From assembly GCF_020075705.1 (NCBI RefSeq), contig NZ_JAIQUM010000008.1:1-64000 (forward strand): 64,000 bases of DNA, in the 5' to 3' direction. Position numbers and translations under genes: made by a program. The notes beneath the pieces were generated by a model, which was not told where the DNA came from, ran no database searches, and saw only the letters and a list, made by a program, of their open reading frames with translations. Shown here piece after piece: positions 27,691 to 36,504 of the stretch (the first letter of the stretch is position 1; every line of letters begins with the position of its first letter). This DNA comes from Metabacillus rhizolycopersici (GTDB lineage Bacteria; Bacillota; Bacilli; Bacillales; Bacillaceae).

Positions 27691-28875
27691 TTATACTTCT
27701 ATTTTTATTAATTCTTTAACGCATTTTATGACTCTCATTTGATCTTCTTCCGTCATATTTGATCCTGAAGGAAGGCACAATCCTGTATTGAACAAATGTT
27801 CTGACACATTAATATTTTCACTGTGAGAATAGTATTTAACCCCTTCAAATAAAGGTTGCATATGTAGGGGTTTCCAAACAGGACGGGCTTCTATATTTTC
27901 TTCAGCCAAAGTATTTAATATTGAATGTATTGAAGTTCCCGTTACTTTTTCTTCAATGGTTAATACTGTAAGCCATCGGTTAGATTGTGTCTGGTTTAAT
28001 TCAGGCATAAATTTAATCCCAGGTATAGAACTTAACTCTTGAGTGTACCGATCAAATAGTAACCTTCTAGCTTGTACTCTCTCTTCCAATACCTCTAATT
28101 GTGCCCTACCAATACCAGCAAGTATATTGCTCATTCGATAATTAAAACCAATTGTACTATGTTGATAATGGAGAGCTGGATCCTTTGCTTGAGTAGCTAA
28201 AAACCTTGCTTTCTTTAAAGCTTCAACATCATTAGATACAAGCATACCTCCACTAGAAGTTGTGATAATTTTATTCCCATTAAATGAAAAAACACCAAAC
28301 TTGCCAAATGTTCCACTCGCTTTACCTTTATAAGTAGAGCCGAGAGATTCGGCTGCATCCTCAATTATCGGTACATCATATTGATTACATAAAGAAACGA
28401 TTTCATCCATTTTTGCACTTTGGCCGTATAAATTAACAACTATTACTGCTTTAGGCATCCTACCATCTATAAATGCTTCTTTAAATGCTATCTCAAGTGC
28501 TTGTGGTGACATGTTCCATGTTTCAGGCTCTGAATCAATGAATACTGGTTCAGCCCCCTGATAAAGTATAGGGTTCGCACTTGCGACAAAAGTCAGAGAA
28601 GAACAAAATACTTGATCCCCTTTTTTTACATCTAATAAAGAAAGAGCCAGATGAATTGCTGCAGTACCCGAACTAACGGCAACAGCTTCACTGACTCCTA
28701 CATAATTTGCTATTTCTTTTTCAAAGGCATCAACGTTTGGTCCTAATGGTGCGATCCAATTTGTTTCAAATGCTTCATTGATATAATTTATTTCCTTTCC
28801 GCTCATATGAGGAGCAGATAAATATATTCTCTTCTTAATAATGTTCCCCTCCTTAAGAGTTGAAAGCTTCTTCAT
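27691..28875 (-). CDS. epsN: PLP-dependent sugar aminotransferase EpsN
   Basis: A DegT/DnrJ/EryC1 aminotransferase, 394 residues from the ATG at 28875. It is very like B. subtilis EpsN: KKRIYLSAPHMSG, NWIAPLGP, the PLP-binding Lys in FSFNGNKIITT, and the end SGSNMTEEDQ. It forms the 4-amino group of a UDP-amino-sugar such as bacillosamine. The ATG lacks a ribosome-binding site; AAGGAGG lies 5-8 bases before two ATT codons at 28842 and 28839, which align with the N-terminus of EpsN, so translation may begin at ATT. It overlaps the HAD gene stop. Confidence 0.92.
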   Translation of the reverse strand: MKKLSTLKEGNIIKKRIYLSAPHMSGKEINYINEAFETNWIAPLGPNVDAFEKEIANYVGVSEAVAVSSGTAAIHLALSLLDVKKGDQVFCSSLTFVASANPILYQGAEPVFIDSEPETWNMSPQALEIAFKEAFIDGRMPKAVIVVNLYGQSAKMDEIVSLCNQYDVPIIEDAAESLGSTYKGKASGTFGKFGVFSFNGNKIITTSSGGMLVSNDVEALKKARFLATQAKDPALHYQHSTIGFNYRMSNILAGIGRAQLEVLEERVQARRLLFDRYTQELSSIPGIKFMPELNQTQSNRWLTVLTIEEKVTGTSIHSILNTLAEENIEARPVWKPLHMQPLFEGVKYYSHSENINVSEHLFNTGLCLPSGSNMTEEDQMRVIKCVKELIKIEV

Positions 28876-29569
28876 ATTGAGTAATAAAAAGATGTTGAAA
28901 TTCCCGTATGGCTGATAATTCTTTCAAATTATTGATTTGATAATGTGCCATAAATTCCTGTTTTTCAGTAATATTTGCATAGATTCCAATTTCTCTTTCA
29001 ATATGCACTGTTTTCCAACCAAGTTTCTTCGCTGTTATAAAATCTTTAGATACATTGTCGCCTATATATACACATTCATGATGAGACACTTGTAAATTTA
29101 AACAAGTTTGTTCATATGGCTTATGACTTGGTTTCCAATGGTTCCTTCCAAATTGGTCTGTTAAAATAATCGAATGAAACTTTTCTTCTATTCCTAATGA
29201 ATGAACCTTGTTTGTTTGTGCACCAAAGTATCCATCAGATATCAGACCAATTTTTACATTTTCATCCAAATTATCTAATACCCATTTGGAATCTTTTAAT
29301 AATTGTATTGATGGTTTATGAGAACGATATAAATTAATCATACTCTGAATTAATTTTTCATTGTATGGAATCTTTAATAGATCAAGAGTTTTATTAAATA
29401 TGTATTTCTTTTCTCCTGTTTCAAAAAAGGTCATTGCAACTTCGTAAAATCCACCAATATTATAGTTCTCAATAATCCATTTTTCCAATTCTTGCATCCC
29501 GCTTCTTACATAATCACTTTCATAATAAAGAGTATCATCCATATCAAAGACTATAGCTTTAATTGGCAT
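28853..29569 (-). CDS. HAD-superfamily hydrolase
   Basis: A 238-residue haloacid-dehalogenase-type phosphatase: motif I FDMDDTLYYES, motif II LISDG, the conserved Lys in KPSHKPYE and motif IV YIGDNVSKDF. Start chosen at the ATG that gives MPIKAIVFDMDDTL, since motif I is normally near the N-terminus. It overlaps the ATP-grasp gene by 11 bases, and the two probably act together to make or attach a non-sugar substituent. The substrate, perhaps a phosphorylated sugar or amino-acid-linked intermediate, is unknown. Confidence 0.85.
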   Translation of the reverse strand: MPIKAIVFDMDDTLYYESDYVRSGMQELEKWIIENYNIGGFYEVAMTFFETGEKKYIFNKTLDLLKIPYNEKLIQSMINLYRSHKPSIQLLKDSKWVLDNLDENVKIGLISDGYFGAQTNKVHSLGIEEKFHSIILTDQFGRNHWKPSHKPYEQTCLNLQVSHHECVYIGDNVSKDFITAKKLGWKTVHIEREIGIYANITEKQEFMAHYQINNLKELSAIREFQHLFITQYEEAFNS

Positions 29570-30551
29570 ATTGAATACTCTCTGTATAGACAGCTTCATC
29601 AAATCTGAGCATTGTTAAATTTTCTTGCCAAGAATAATCTTGAACATTAAAAATTTCTCCTTTTGATGCTTGAATGGTCCATAATGGAAAATTTGCACCA
29701 GCTTGAATAGATAATGGAATTCCACCACCAAACCTAGGATTAATTTCAATAAATGTTATTTCTCCATTACTCTTCTTAAAACACTGCAAAGTTAAACAAC
29801 CAGCTGGTTGTGGTAATAAATTTACTACTTCCTCAACAGCATTAATGATCGTAGTATCCTTCTCAGTTACTCCTTTACTCACTTCACCTGCTCTCGTTTC
29901 TATACGCATCCTTGGTACAATCGTCTTAATATTCCCTTTAAAATCAACCATAACGTCAACAGTATATTCAGTACCCTCAACATATTCCTGAACCATAGCA
30001 TTTGGAATATACTCTCTAAAAAAAATAAGCTCTTTTTCATTATAAATTTTTGTAACACCCTTACTTGAACTACCATCAAGAGGTTTAATAAGCAAAGGGA
30101 ACTTATAAGCTTTATCTTCAAGTTCTTCACTAGTATAGACTTTAGGAGTTAGAATACTATTTTCAACAAAGAATTGAAAAGTTTTTTTCTTATCAGATGC
30201 AATCTCGTTTAATTCAACACTAGAAACTAATACCTTAACACCTGCTTCTTCAAAAAGGTGTCGATTTTTCGCTAAGAGGGTTAATTCAGTGTCGATTAAA
30301 GGTATGATTAAATGTATCGATTCTTGCTTACAAATTTTAATTAGTTCCTCTAAATAGTTAGGGCTGCTTATATTTGGTACAATCATATGCTTGTCACTAA
30401 AATAAGCAGATGGGGCATTATTTTTTAAATCTGCAGTTATAACTTTCCCATTTATATATTGCTGTTGATAAACCTGTTTAAAATAGTTTAATAGCGCAAC
30501 TCTTCTTCCGGAACTTGTAAATAATATATTCATCTCAGTATTCTTTTTCAT
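29559..30551 (-). CDS. ATP-grasp ligase
   Basis: A 330-residue ATP-grasp enzyme with an N-terminal Rossmann-like domain (NILFTSSGRRVALL), the nucleotide-binding loop LLIKPLDGSSSKGV, VQEYVEGTEYTVDV and the metal-binding FIEINPRFGGGIPLS. Such enzymes join a carboxylate to an amine or thiol through an acyl phosphate. In polysaccharide clusters they can attach amino acids to sugars, which is inference here. AAAGGGAG lies 8 bases before the ATG at 30551; it overlaps epsL by 17 bases. Confidence 0.85.
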   Translation of the reverse strand: MKKNTEMNILFTSSGRRVALLNYFKQVYQQQYINGKVITADLKNNAPSAYFSDKHMIVPNISSPNYLEELIKICKQESIHLIIPLIDTELTLLAKNRHLFEEAGVKVLVSSVELNEIASDKKKTFQFFVENSILTPKVYTSEELEDKAYKFPLLIKPLDGSSSKGVTKIYNEKELIFFREYIPNAMVQEYVEGTEYTVDVMVDFKGNIKTIVPRMRIETRAGEVSKGVTEKDTTIINAVEEVVNLLPQPAGCLTLQCFKKSNGEITFIEINPRFGGGIPLSIQAGANFPLWTIQASKGEIFNVQDYSWQENLTMLRFDEAVYTESIQYAN

Positions 30552-31143
30552 TTTTCAAACTCCCTTTAAAAACTGGCATTGTTGCATGATCACCATGCTT
30601 TATCCCTTCTGATTTTATTACCTTTTTTATTGTTAAAAACAAAATCTTTAAATCTAGGAAAAAACTTTGATTTTCAACATACCACACATCTAATTCAAAT
30701 TTTTCTCCCCAAGAAATACTATTACGACCATTTATTTGTGCCCAGCCAGTTATACCTGGTCTTACCTGATGGCGCCTTGCCTGCTCTTTTGTATATAGTG
30801 GTATATAGTCCATTAATAATGGTCTCGGGCCTACTAAACTAATATCACCTTTTATTACATTTATTAATTGTGGAAACTCATCTAAACTAGATTTTCTTAA
30901 GAACTTACCAAATGAAGTTAATCTGAATTGATCAGCTAACAACTCACCATCTTTATTTTTTTCATTTGTCATTGTTCGAAACTTATAAAAGTAAAAAGGC
31001 TTACTATGTAAGCCAGGTCGTTGTTGTTTAAAGAAGATTGGTGATCCTAATTTTATTCTTACAAGTATTGCTATTGAGAGCATAATTGGGGAAAGCAAAA
31101 TTAGTATAATTACCGAAACTACTAAGTCAAAAAAACGTTTCAT
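30535..31143 (-). CDS. epsL: Undecaprenyl-phosphate sugar-1-phosphate transferase EpsL
   Basis: A 202-residue bacterial sugar transferase that starts repeat-unit synthesis on undecaprenyl phosphate. One N-terminal membrane hairpin (FFDLVVSVIILILLSPIML), then FKQQRPGLHSKPF, YKFRTMT, SSLDEFPQLINVIKGDISLVGPRP and the C-terminal PGITGWAQINGRN, all conserved with B. subtilis EpsL. The start at 31143 follows GGGAGG; a longer frame upstream lacks support. With epsN upstream in function it suggests an N-acetylated diamino sugar as the first residue. Confidence 0.92.
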   Translation of the reverse strand: MKRFFDLVVSVIILILLSPIMLSIAILVRIKLGSPIFFKQQRPGLHSKPFYFYKFRTMTNEKNKDGELLADQFRLTSFGKFLRKSSLDEFPQLINVIKGDISLVGPRPLLMDYIPLYTKEQARRHQVRPGITGWAQINGRNSISWGEKFELDVWYVENQSFFLDLKILFLTIKKVIKSEGIKHGDHATMPVFKGSLKNEKEY

Positions 31144-31156
31144 TATTTCCTCCCTT

Positions 31157-31303
31157 TCACTTAGTGGTGTACGACATAAATTGCTGTTTAATATCTTCAA
31201 TTAGTTCTAAAACACTGATGTTTTCTGTTTCTTGACCTTTTTTATAAACATTTTCTAGAATTTCTTGTAAATTTTGTTCAGTTATCTTCCCATAAAAATT
31301 CAT
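31157..31303 (-). CDS. Small acidic helical protein, 48 residues, unknown
   Basis: An ORF of 48 codons with AGAGGTAG 6-7 bases before its ATG, between epsG and epsL. The product (begins MNFYGKITEQNLQEILENVY) is predicted mostly helical with alternating Lys and Glu, no membrane segment and no Cys. Its stop lies 13 bases before the epsL start. I do not recognise a family. The tight spacing and ribosome-binding site support it being a real gene rather than leader sequence. Confidence 0.6.
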   Translation of the reverse strand: MNFYGKITEQNLQEILENVYKKGQETENISVLELIEDIKQQFMSYTTK

Positions 31304-31314
31304 TTTACTACCTC

Positions 31315-32385
31315 TTAAAAATTAATATAATCACTTCTATAATACATATTCAATGATATTACTTGTTCATAATAAAAATACATTAAATAACAAACTAATA
31401 AACCATAATAAACGAATTTTCTGCTATTCTCTTTAAATAAGTAAATAATCCAAGAAATTAAGATTAAGTTATATAAACTGAAATAAATATTAAATCTTGC
31501 AAATATCCAATTTTGTGTTGCAATAATCGAAAATAGTAACCCTATAATTGACATATTTACAATAATGTCACTTTTGGGCCAAAGTTCTCTTAATTTATGT
31601 CTTCCAAGATAAGCTATTACAACAGGAACGGCATCAACAAGTACCCTGATTTTATTTGCTCCACCTTCTGCAAAATTACTATAATTTCCGTATTGAGAAT
31701 CTTCGAGTGCAGAAAACAATACTTTAGAGAATTGATCAAACCCTACAACAATTAATATTGCGAACGTCAATAACAAAAATGTAACTTTCGTCCAAGCTTC
31801 TCTTCGAACAATAAAATAAATAGGCAATAGAATTAGTGCACTCTCGTGAAAAGTAGAGGCGAAAAGAACTACTAAAAAATACTGTTTAAACTTACCCGTT
31901 AGCAAATACTTTGTTGCCCAAAATATTAAAGAAGCTGCAAGAAATTGACGAATGCCATTCATTGATACGATAAACATTCCAGATGTAATGAATACATAAA
32001 AACTTATTTCTATCATTTTTGAATATTTATATAGAGTAATAACAATTAATAAATTTGTAACCAAAGCTGTTATAAATAAAAGAATTTGTGGGTCGTTTGA
32101 TATATTCTTTAAATACATTTGTAAAACACTAAATCCAGGATCTTTATTCTCTAAGGCGTATTCCCACGTAAAATCAATTGTTTCATATGCATGCATATAG
32201 AAATAAGTATCACCAATTGTGTTTCTTAAACCCGATACGAGTACTAAGCATGCTAAAACCAAAAATATAATAAATTTATTAGGTCTTATAAATGTTTCAT
32301 CAGGTGCAGCTCGGTTAACTGGAATATACCTTGATAAAAAAGCAAAAACAAAAACAATTAGAAGCGTAGCCCATAATACCGTCAT
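31315..32385 (-). CDS. epsG: EpsG-family membrane protein (polysaccharide polymerase type)
   Basis: A 356-residue polytopic protein of the EpsG family, with the conserved NKFIIFLVLACLVLVSGLR, the central NGIRQFLAASLIFWATKYL and FARFNIYF also found in B. subtilis EpsG. It likely plays the Wzy polymerase role, joining flipped repeat units outside the membrane. AAAGGA precedes the ATG. It follows the GT2 gene after about 30 bases. Confidence 0.92.
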   Translation of the reverse strand: MTVLWATLLIVFVFAFLSRYIPVNRAAPDETFIRPNKFIIFLVLACLVLVSGLRNTIGDTYFYMHAYETIDFTWEYALENKDPGFSVLQMYLKNISNDPQILLFITALVTNLLIVITLYKYSKMIEISFYVFITSGMFIVSMNGIRQFLAASLIFWATKYLLTGKFKQYFLVVLFASTFHESALILLPIYFIVRREAWTKVTFLLLTFAILIVVGFDQFSKVLFSALEDSQYGNYSNFAEGGANKIRVLVDAVPVVIAYLGRHKLRELWPKSDIIVNMSIIGLLFSIIATQNWIFARFNIYFSLYNLILISWIIYLFKENSRKFVYYGLLVCYLMYFYYEQVISLNMYYRSDYINF

Positions 32386-32414
32386 TTTTTATCCTTTCGA
32401 TTTTACTAATTCCA

Positions 32415-33305
32415 TTACGTTTTCGTTTTAGACATGATCAAGTAATACAAGATAAACCCTAGTGGTGTTGCGAACAAAGTTAGCATTTTTAAAGGTGATT
32501 CATTAATAAATCTTTTATTTTTAGAAATTAAGCTACTAGAAACATAATGAATAGCTTGCCTAAATTTAAATTTCTTTCCAGCAAATGAAAGCTTCATTAA
32601 CTCCTTACGATAGAACGCAAAACCTTTTGGATTAACTCGATACTGTTTTAGCATATTTAATGATGAACCATCGGGTAAATATTCAACAATACAAAGGACT
32701 TCATTCATTAATAGCATTGGATATTCTTCGTCTAACTTATGGTATTTATATGCTAACCCAACATATTTTTCATTTTCAAAGATAGGGTATGGGTATTTTT
32801 TCGTTAACTCAGACCTATAAACAAGCTTTTTGTCTCCAGTTACACCAAATTTATTGTAAAGATCAAAAAGGGTTGATTGGTTAATATGCTCTGACATTTT
32901 TGTGCCTATAACTTCTCCATTCTTAAATGCATCAAGACCAATCATCCCACTTACCTGATCATTTCCATTCTCTTCCCAGAATGAGAGAATTTTTCCCACA
33001 GCATCAACCGGCATATAATCATCCGAATCAATACAAACATTTAATTCTGTATCAATATGCTCATATGCTGTATTATGAGCACCGTGCATTCCCTGATTTT
33101 CTTGTTTTATATACCTTATTTCCACAACGCCTTCTCTTTTCCACTGATTAACTAATTCCTGTGTGTTATCAGTAGATCCATCATCAATAATTAGCCATAT
33201 GAACTCTTTGTTTGTCTGAGACTTTAAACTCTCATAGCAAACATGCAGACAATAAGCCCTATTATAGGTTGGAGTGAATACAGTTAATTGCTTCAACAAA
33301 TTCAC
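32415..33305 (-). CDS. GT2 glycosyltransferase
   Basis: A GT-A family 2 enzyme of about 296 residues: LTVFTPTYNRAY, LIIDDGSTDNTQ and NVCIDSDDYMP with the DxD. The C-terminal hydrophobic stretch (ATPLGFILYYLIM) may attach it to the membrane. The start is ambiguous: a GTG at 33305 overlaps the epsF stop, while a TTG at 33296 has GAGGTG at good spacing. It is not an EpsE orthologue (no similarity to EpsE outside the GT2 core), so the EpsE flagellar clutch seems absent from this operon. Confidence 0.87.
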   Translation of the reverse strand: MNLLKQLTVFTPTYNRAYCLHVCYESLKSQTNKEFIWLIIDDGSTDNTQELVNQWKREGVVEIRYIKQENQGMHGAHNTAYEHIDTELNVCIDSDDYMPVDAVGKILSFWEENGNDQVSGMIGLDAFKNGEVIGTKMSEHINQSTLFDLYNKFGVTGDKKLVYRSELTKKYPYPIFENEKYVGLAYKYHKLDEEYPMLLMNEVLCIVEYLPDGSSLNMLKQYRVNPKGFAFYRKELMKLSFAGKKFKFRQAIHYVSSSLISKNKRFINESPLKMLTLFATPLGFILYYLIMSKTKT

Positions 33306-34411
33306 CTCACCATTCCCAAGTAATAATCATTTATTAAATTAGCAGTATTTTTTATATCATATCCTTGTTTAGATAGAGCCTGCTTTGAAATATTTCGGCT
33401 TACATCATTAGCTGAGATTTCCCTTATTTCTTCTACCCATACGTTTTTATTATCGATAGGTAAGAATTTTACAAGATCCATCCTCATATCCACTTCTTCT
33501 GTAATATTTTCCGAAATCAAACACGGTAATCCCGATCCCTGCGCCTCAATCAAAGTTACAGGTAAGCCTTCATGAAAGGATGGAAAAACAAATAGATCAA
33601 ATGCTTGTAACAAACTATTAATATCACTACGAACGCCAAGAAACTTTACCTTCTCTTCTAATCTCAATTTTTTCACTTTTTCTTCTATGTCAGATCGTAA
33701 AGTTCCATCCCCAGCTAAAACTAAATAAGACTTAGGAACCACCTTATTTAACTCATTAAAAATATCAATTAGAAACGCATGATTTTTTTGTTGATTAAAG
33801 CGACCTACATGTCCTAAAACTAAACTGTCATGTTCTACACCGAGCTCATCTCGAATCTGGTCTCTTACGTTCTTTGAAAATGTAAATTTATCAGTCTCGA
33901 TCCCGTTTTTCAAAAGCTTGGATGAATCAGCTTTGTTTTTAAATAACCATTCTGCAGCCAATTTTGAACATGCTAAAAAGTGAGTCGCTGATTTTTCTAT
34001 ATTGCTACCTGCATATTCTTTATAAAGCTTCGCAGCGAATCCACCTTCACTCTGTGTATTATGACTATGCGCTATCCGAACCGGAATCCCGGCTTTCTTA
34101 GCAGCCCTCAGAACAAAGCCACTCATTTTATCCATGTGAGAGTGGACAATTTTGTATTGATTATTTGCTTTGAAAAATTGACTTAAATTCTTTATGTAAT
34201 GAAAATGTCCGCCATCAGTAATATAAGGGATCCGATGGATCTTTCCACCCAACTCTAAAATCTCCTGATCAAATACTCCTTCATTACATGTCAAAAAGTC
34301 GAATTGTACCTTCGAACGATCGATGTTGCGATATAAATTCATGATGAGTGTTTCTGCTCCACCACGATTCATATTTACAACCACATGCAATACTCTTATT
34401 GGGCTTCCCAA
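33302..34411 (-). CDS. epsF: GT4 glycosyltransferase EpsF
   Basis: A 369-residue GT4 enzyme close to B. subtilis EpsF: VLHVVVNMNRGGAETLIMNLYR at the N-terminus, AHSHNTQSEGGF, LGHVGRFNQQKNHAFLI and the donor site PSFHEGLPVTLIEAQGSGLPC. It overlaps epsD by 16 bases. It adds a sugar to the lipid-linked eps repeat. The order epsD-epsF matches part of the canonical eps operon although the GT2 between epsF and epsG differs from EpsE. Confidence 0.88.
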   Translation of the reverse strand: MGSPIRVLHVVVNMNRGGAETLIMNLYRNIDRSKVQFDFLTCNEGVFDQEILELGGKIHRIPYITDGGHFHYIKNLSQFFKANNQYKIVHSHMDKMSGFVLRAAKKAGIPVRIAHSHNTQSEGGFAAKLYKEYAGSNIEKSATHFLACSKLAAEWLFKNKADSSKLLKNGIETDKFTFSKNVRDQIRDELGVEHDSLVLGHVGRFNQQKNHAFLIDIFNELNKVVPKSYLVLAGDGTLRSDIEEKVKKLRLEEKVKFLGVRSDINSLLQAFDLFVFPSFHEGLPVTLIEAQGSGLPCLISENITEEVDMRMDLVKFLPIDNKNVWVEEIREISANDVSRNISKQALSKQGYDIKNTANLINDYYLGMVR

Positions 34412-35550
34412 CTTATCCCCTCCATTTCTTTCATGAATCTCTCATATAAATGACTCTTTTCATTTAATATCGTATTGACGCTATATGTCTTTTCGATTCT
34501 TTCACGACCATTATCACCTAAAGTCTTGATGAGGTGCTGTTCATTTGCAAGAAGTATAATTTTCTTAGCCATATCATTTATATTTCCAGGGCTAACAGTC
34601 CAACCATTATATTGATTCACAATAAGTTCATTATGTCCCCGATTCTCCGTAGCAACAACAGGCAACCCACACGCCATCGCTTCCATAATATTAACAGGTA
34701 ATCCTTCCCGTAAGCTTGAAGCCACAGCAACATCACACATCGGAAGTAGGTTTACTATGTCATTGCGATATCCTAAAAATTCCACCATATGGTCTACACC
34801 TAGTTCAGATGCTAGTTTCTTGCAAGTATCTTGAAGTACTCCTTCTCCCGCTAACAAGAGTCGCGCATTTGGAATCGAGTCCTTGATTTTAGCCAATGCC
34901 TTTATTAAAAATTGCTGATTCTTATTCTTGTTAAACTCAGCTGCGTAAAACATCAAGAAGTCATCCTCTTTATATCCAAGCCGCTTTCTTCGTTCATGCT
35001 TAAGTTCTTTATCAATAGGCTTAAACCGCTCCGTATCTACCCCGACACCGTGAACATGCTCAATCTCTCCAGCCCTAAATCGATGTGAAATGGCTAAATT
35101 GTAATCTTCTTCATTGATCGTAATCAAGCAATCCGTATATCTAGCGAGCACCTTCTCAATCGGATAATAAAGAAGCCAGTTCATAATTGGGCCTCCCTTA
35201 CAGAAATGAAAACCATGTGCTGTGTAAAACACCTTTGTTCCATGTTTTCTTGCTTGCTTTGCTGCTAGCCTTGTAAGCACACCGCCCATTGGTGTATGAC
35301 AATGGATAATTTTATAATCATTTTTATCGATGATTGCCTTTAGCTCTTGATAAGCAGCAACGTTTTTTGCTTGAAATGGCGAGCGCTGAATCGGTATATT
35401 ATATTTCTGATCCACGTACGGAAGCTCGATTTCTCCGCTTGCTGCAATATGAACCTCCCAGCCCTTCTCTTTGAACCATTTCAAAATTGGAAGATGAAAG
35501 GCTTTGAAATGGTAGTCAACTGTTGCACAGAATAACACTTTATTTGTCAT
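34396..35550 (-). CDS. epsD: GT4 glycosyltransferase EpsD
   Basis: A 384-residue GT4 enzyme strongly resembling B. subtilis EpsD: VLFCATVDYHFKAFHLPIL, HCHTPMGGVLTRLAAK, YTAHGFHFCKGGP, INEEDYNLA, and the donor site SLREGLPVNIMEAMACGLP. It acts early in repeat-unit synthesis. It begins just after an intrinsic terminator that follows gtaB, so its expression, and that of all downstream eps genes, may depend on readthrough. Confidence 0.92.
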   Translation of the reverse strand: MTNKVLFCATVDYHFKAFHLPILKWFKEKGWEVHIAASGEIELPYVDQKYNIPIQRSPFQAKNVAAYQELKAIIDKNDYKIIHCHTPMGGVLTRLAAKQARKHGTKVFYTAHGFHFCKGGPIMNWLLYYPIEKVLARYTDCLITINEEDYNLAISHRFRAGEIEHVHGVGVDTERFKPIDKELKHERRKRLGYKEDDFLMFYAAEFNKNKNQQFLIKALAKIKDSIPNARLLLAGEGVLQDTCKKLASELGVDHMVEFLGYRNDIVNLLPMCDVAVASSLREGLPVNIMEAMACGLPVVATENRGHNELIVNQYNGWTVSPGNINDMAKKIILLANEQHLIKTLGDNGRERIEKTYSVNTILNEKSHLYERFMKEMEGISWEAQ

Positions 35551-35576
35551 GGATTTTCACCCTTTTTTGAAGCATG

Positions 35577-35604
35577 AAAAAAACACCCTAATAGTGAGGG
35601 TGTT
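35577..35604 (-). terminator. Intrinsic terminator inside the eps operon
   Basis: On the minus strand AACACCCT pairs with AGGGTGTT followed by TTTTTC. It overlaps the gtaB stop codon and lies only about 30 bases before epsD. A strong terminator in mid-operon fits the known role of the EAR RNA in promoting readthrough. Confidence 0.8.
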
Positions 35605-36493
35605 AAATTTCAGTTACTTCTTTTTCTATTACCTTATTTAAAAAGTCTAGTAGCTCGTGCCTTAAGTCCTCACGCTGCAGAGCAAGCTCAATCGTTGTTT
35701 GAATGAATCCCAACTTCTCGCCTACATCATAGCGTTTACCTTCAAAATTGTAGGCGTAAATTGCCTCGATTTGGTTAAGTGTAGCCATCGCATCTGTTAG
35801 CTGAATCTCACCACCAGCACCTGGCTTTTGTTTAGAAAGGATGTCGAAAATTTTCGGACTTAAAATATAGCGACCCATGATTGCTAGATTAGAAGGTGCA
35901 TCCTCTTGCTTTGGTTTTTCTACTAGATTGCTAACATTGTAGAAACGCTCATCAATCTCTGTTGCATCGACAATTCCGTAACGTGATACTTCTTCGTCTT
36001 TTACATTTTGGACACCAATGATTGATGCATTATAGCGCTCGTATTGTTCAATCATTTGCTTTAAGCAAGGTTTTTCAGCTCTAACAATATCGTCACCTAG
36101 TAATACCGCAAACGGTTCATCCCCAATGAATTTACGGGCACACCAAATCGCGTGACCTAATCCGCGTGGTTCCTTTTGACGAATATAGTGAATATCAACT
36201 AGCTTAGAAGCCTTTTGGACCTCGTTTAATAGATCGAGTTTCCCTTTTTCCAATAAGTTCTGCTCTAACTCAAACGAGTGATCAAAATGATCCTCAATTG
36301 CACGTTTTCCTTTTCCTGTCACAATAATGATATCTTCAATCCCTGACTCAACAGCTTCTTCAATAATATATTGAATCGTTGGTTTATCAACGATTGGGAG
36401 CATTTCTTTTGGCATTGCCTTTGTTGCTGGTAAAAATCTTGTTCCTAATCCAGCTGCAGGGATTATTGCTTTTCTTACTTTCACCTTTGACAT
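35603..36493 (-). CDS. gtaB: UTP-glucose-1-phosphate uridylyltransferase
   Basis: A 296-residue GalU/GtaB enzyme making UDP-glucose from UTP and glucose-1-phosphate. The nucleotide-binding start [25 protein letters not shown] and the catalytic region VLLGDDIV are clear; length is normal. It lies 11 bases downstream of epsC with a good ribosome-binding site. Its location inside eps, unlike B. subtilis where gtaB is elsewhere, directly supplies precursor. This may be a second copy in the genome. The symbol follows Bacillus naming. Confidence 0.93.
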   Translation of the reverse strand: MSKVKVRKAIIPAAGLGTRFLPATKAMPKEMLPIVDKPTIQYIIEEAVESGIEDIIIVTGKGKRAIEDHFDHSFELEQNLLEKGKLDLLNEVQKASKLVDIHYIRQKEPRGLGHAIWCARKFIGDEPFAVLLGDDIVRAEKPCLKQMIEQYERYNASIIGVQNVKDEEVSRYGIVDATEIDERFYNVSNLVEKPKQEDAPSNLAIMGRYILSPKIFDILSKQKPGAGGEIQLTDAMATLNQIEAIYAYNFEGKRYDVGEKLGFIQTTIELALQREDLRHELLDFLNKVIEKEVTEI

Positions 36494-36504
36494 CCTCCCT
36501 CTTT

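Noticed and set aside
32415..33305. Identification of the GT2 gene as epsE
   Set aside because: Apart from the general GT2 motifs it does not follow the EpsE sequence I remember, so a clutch function is not supported.
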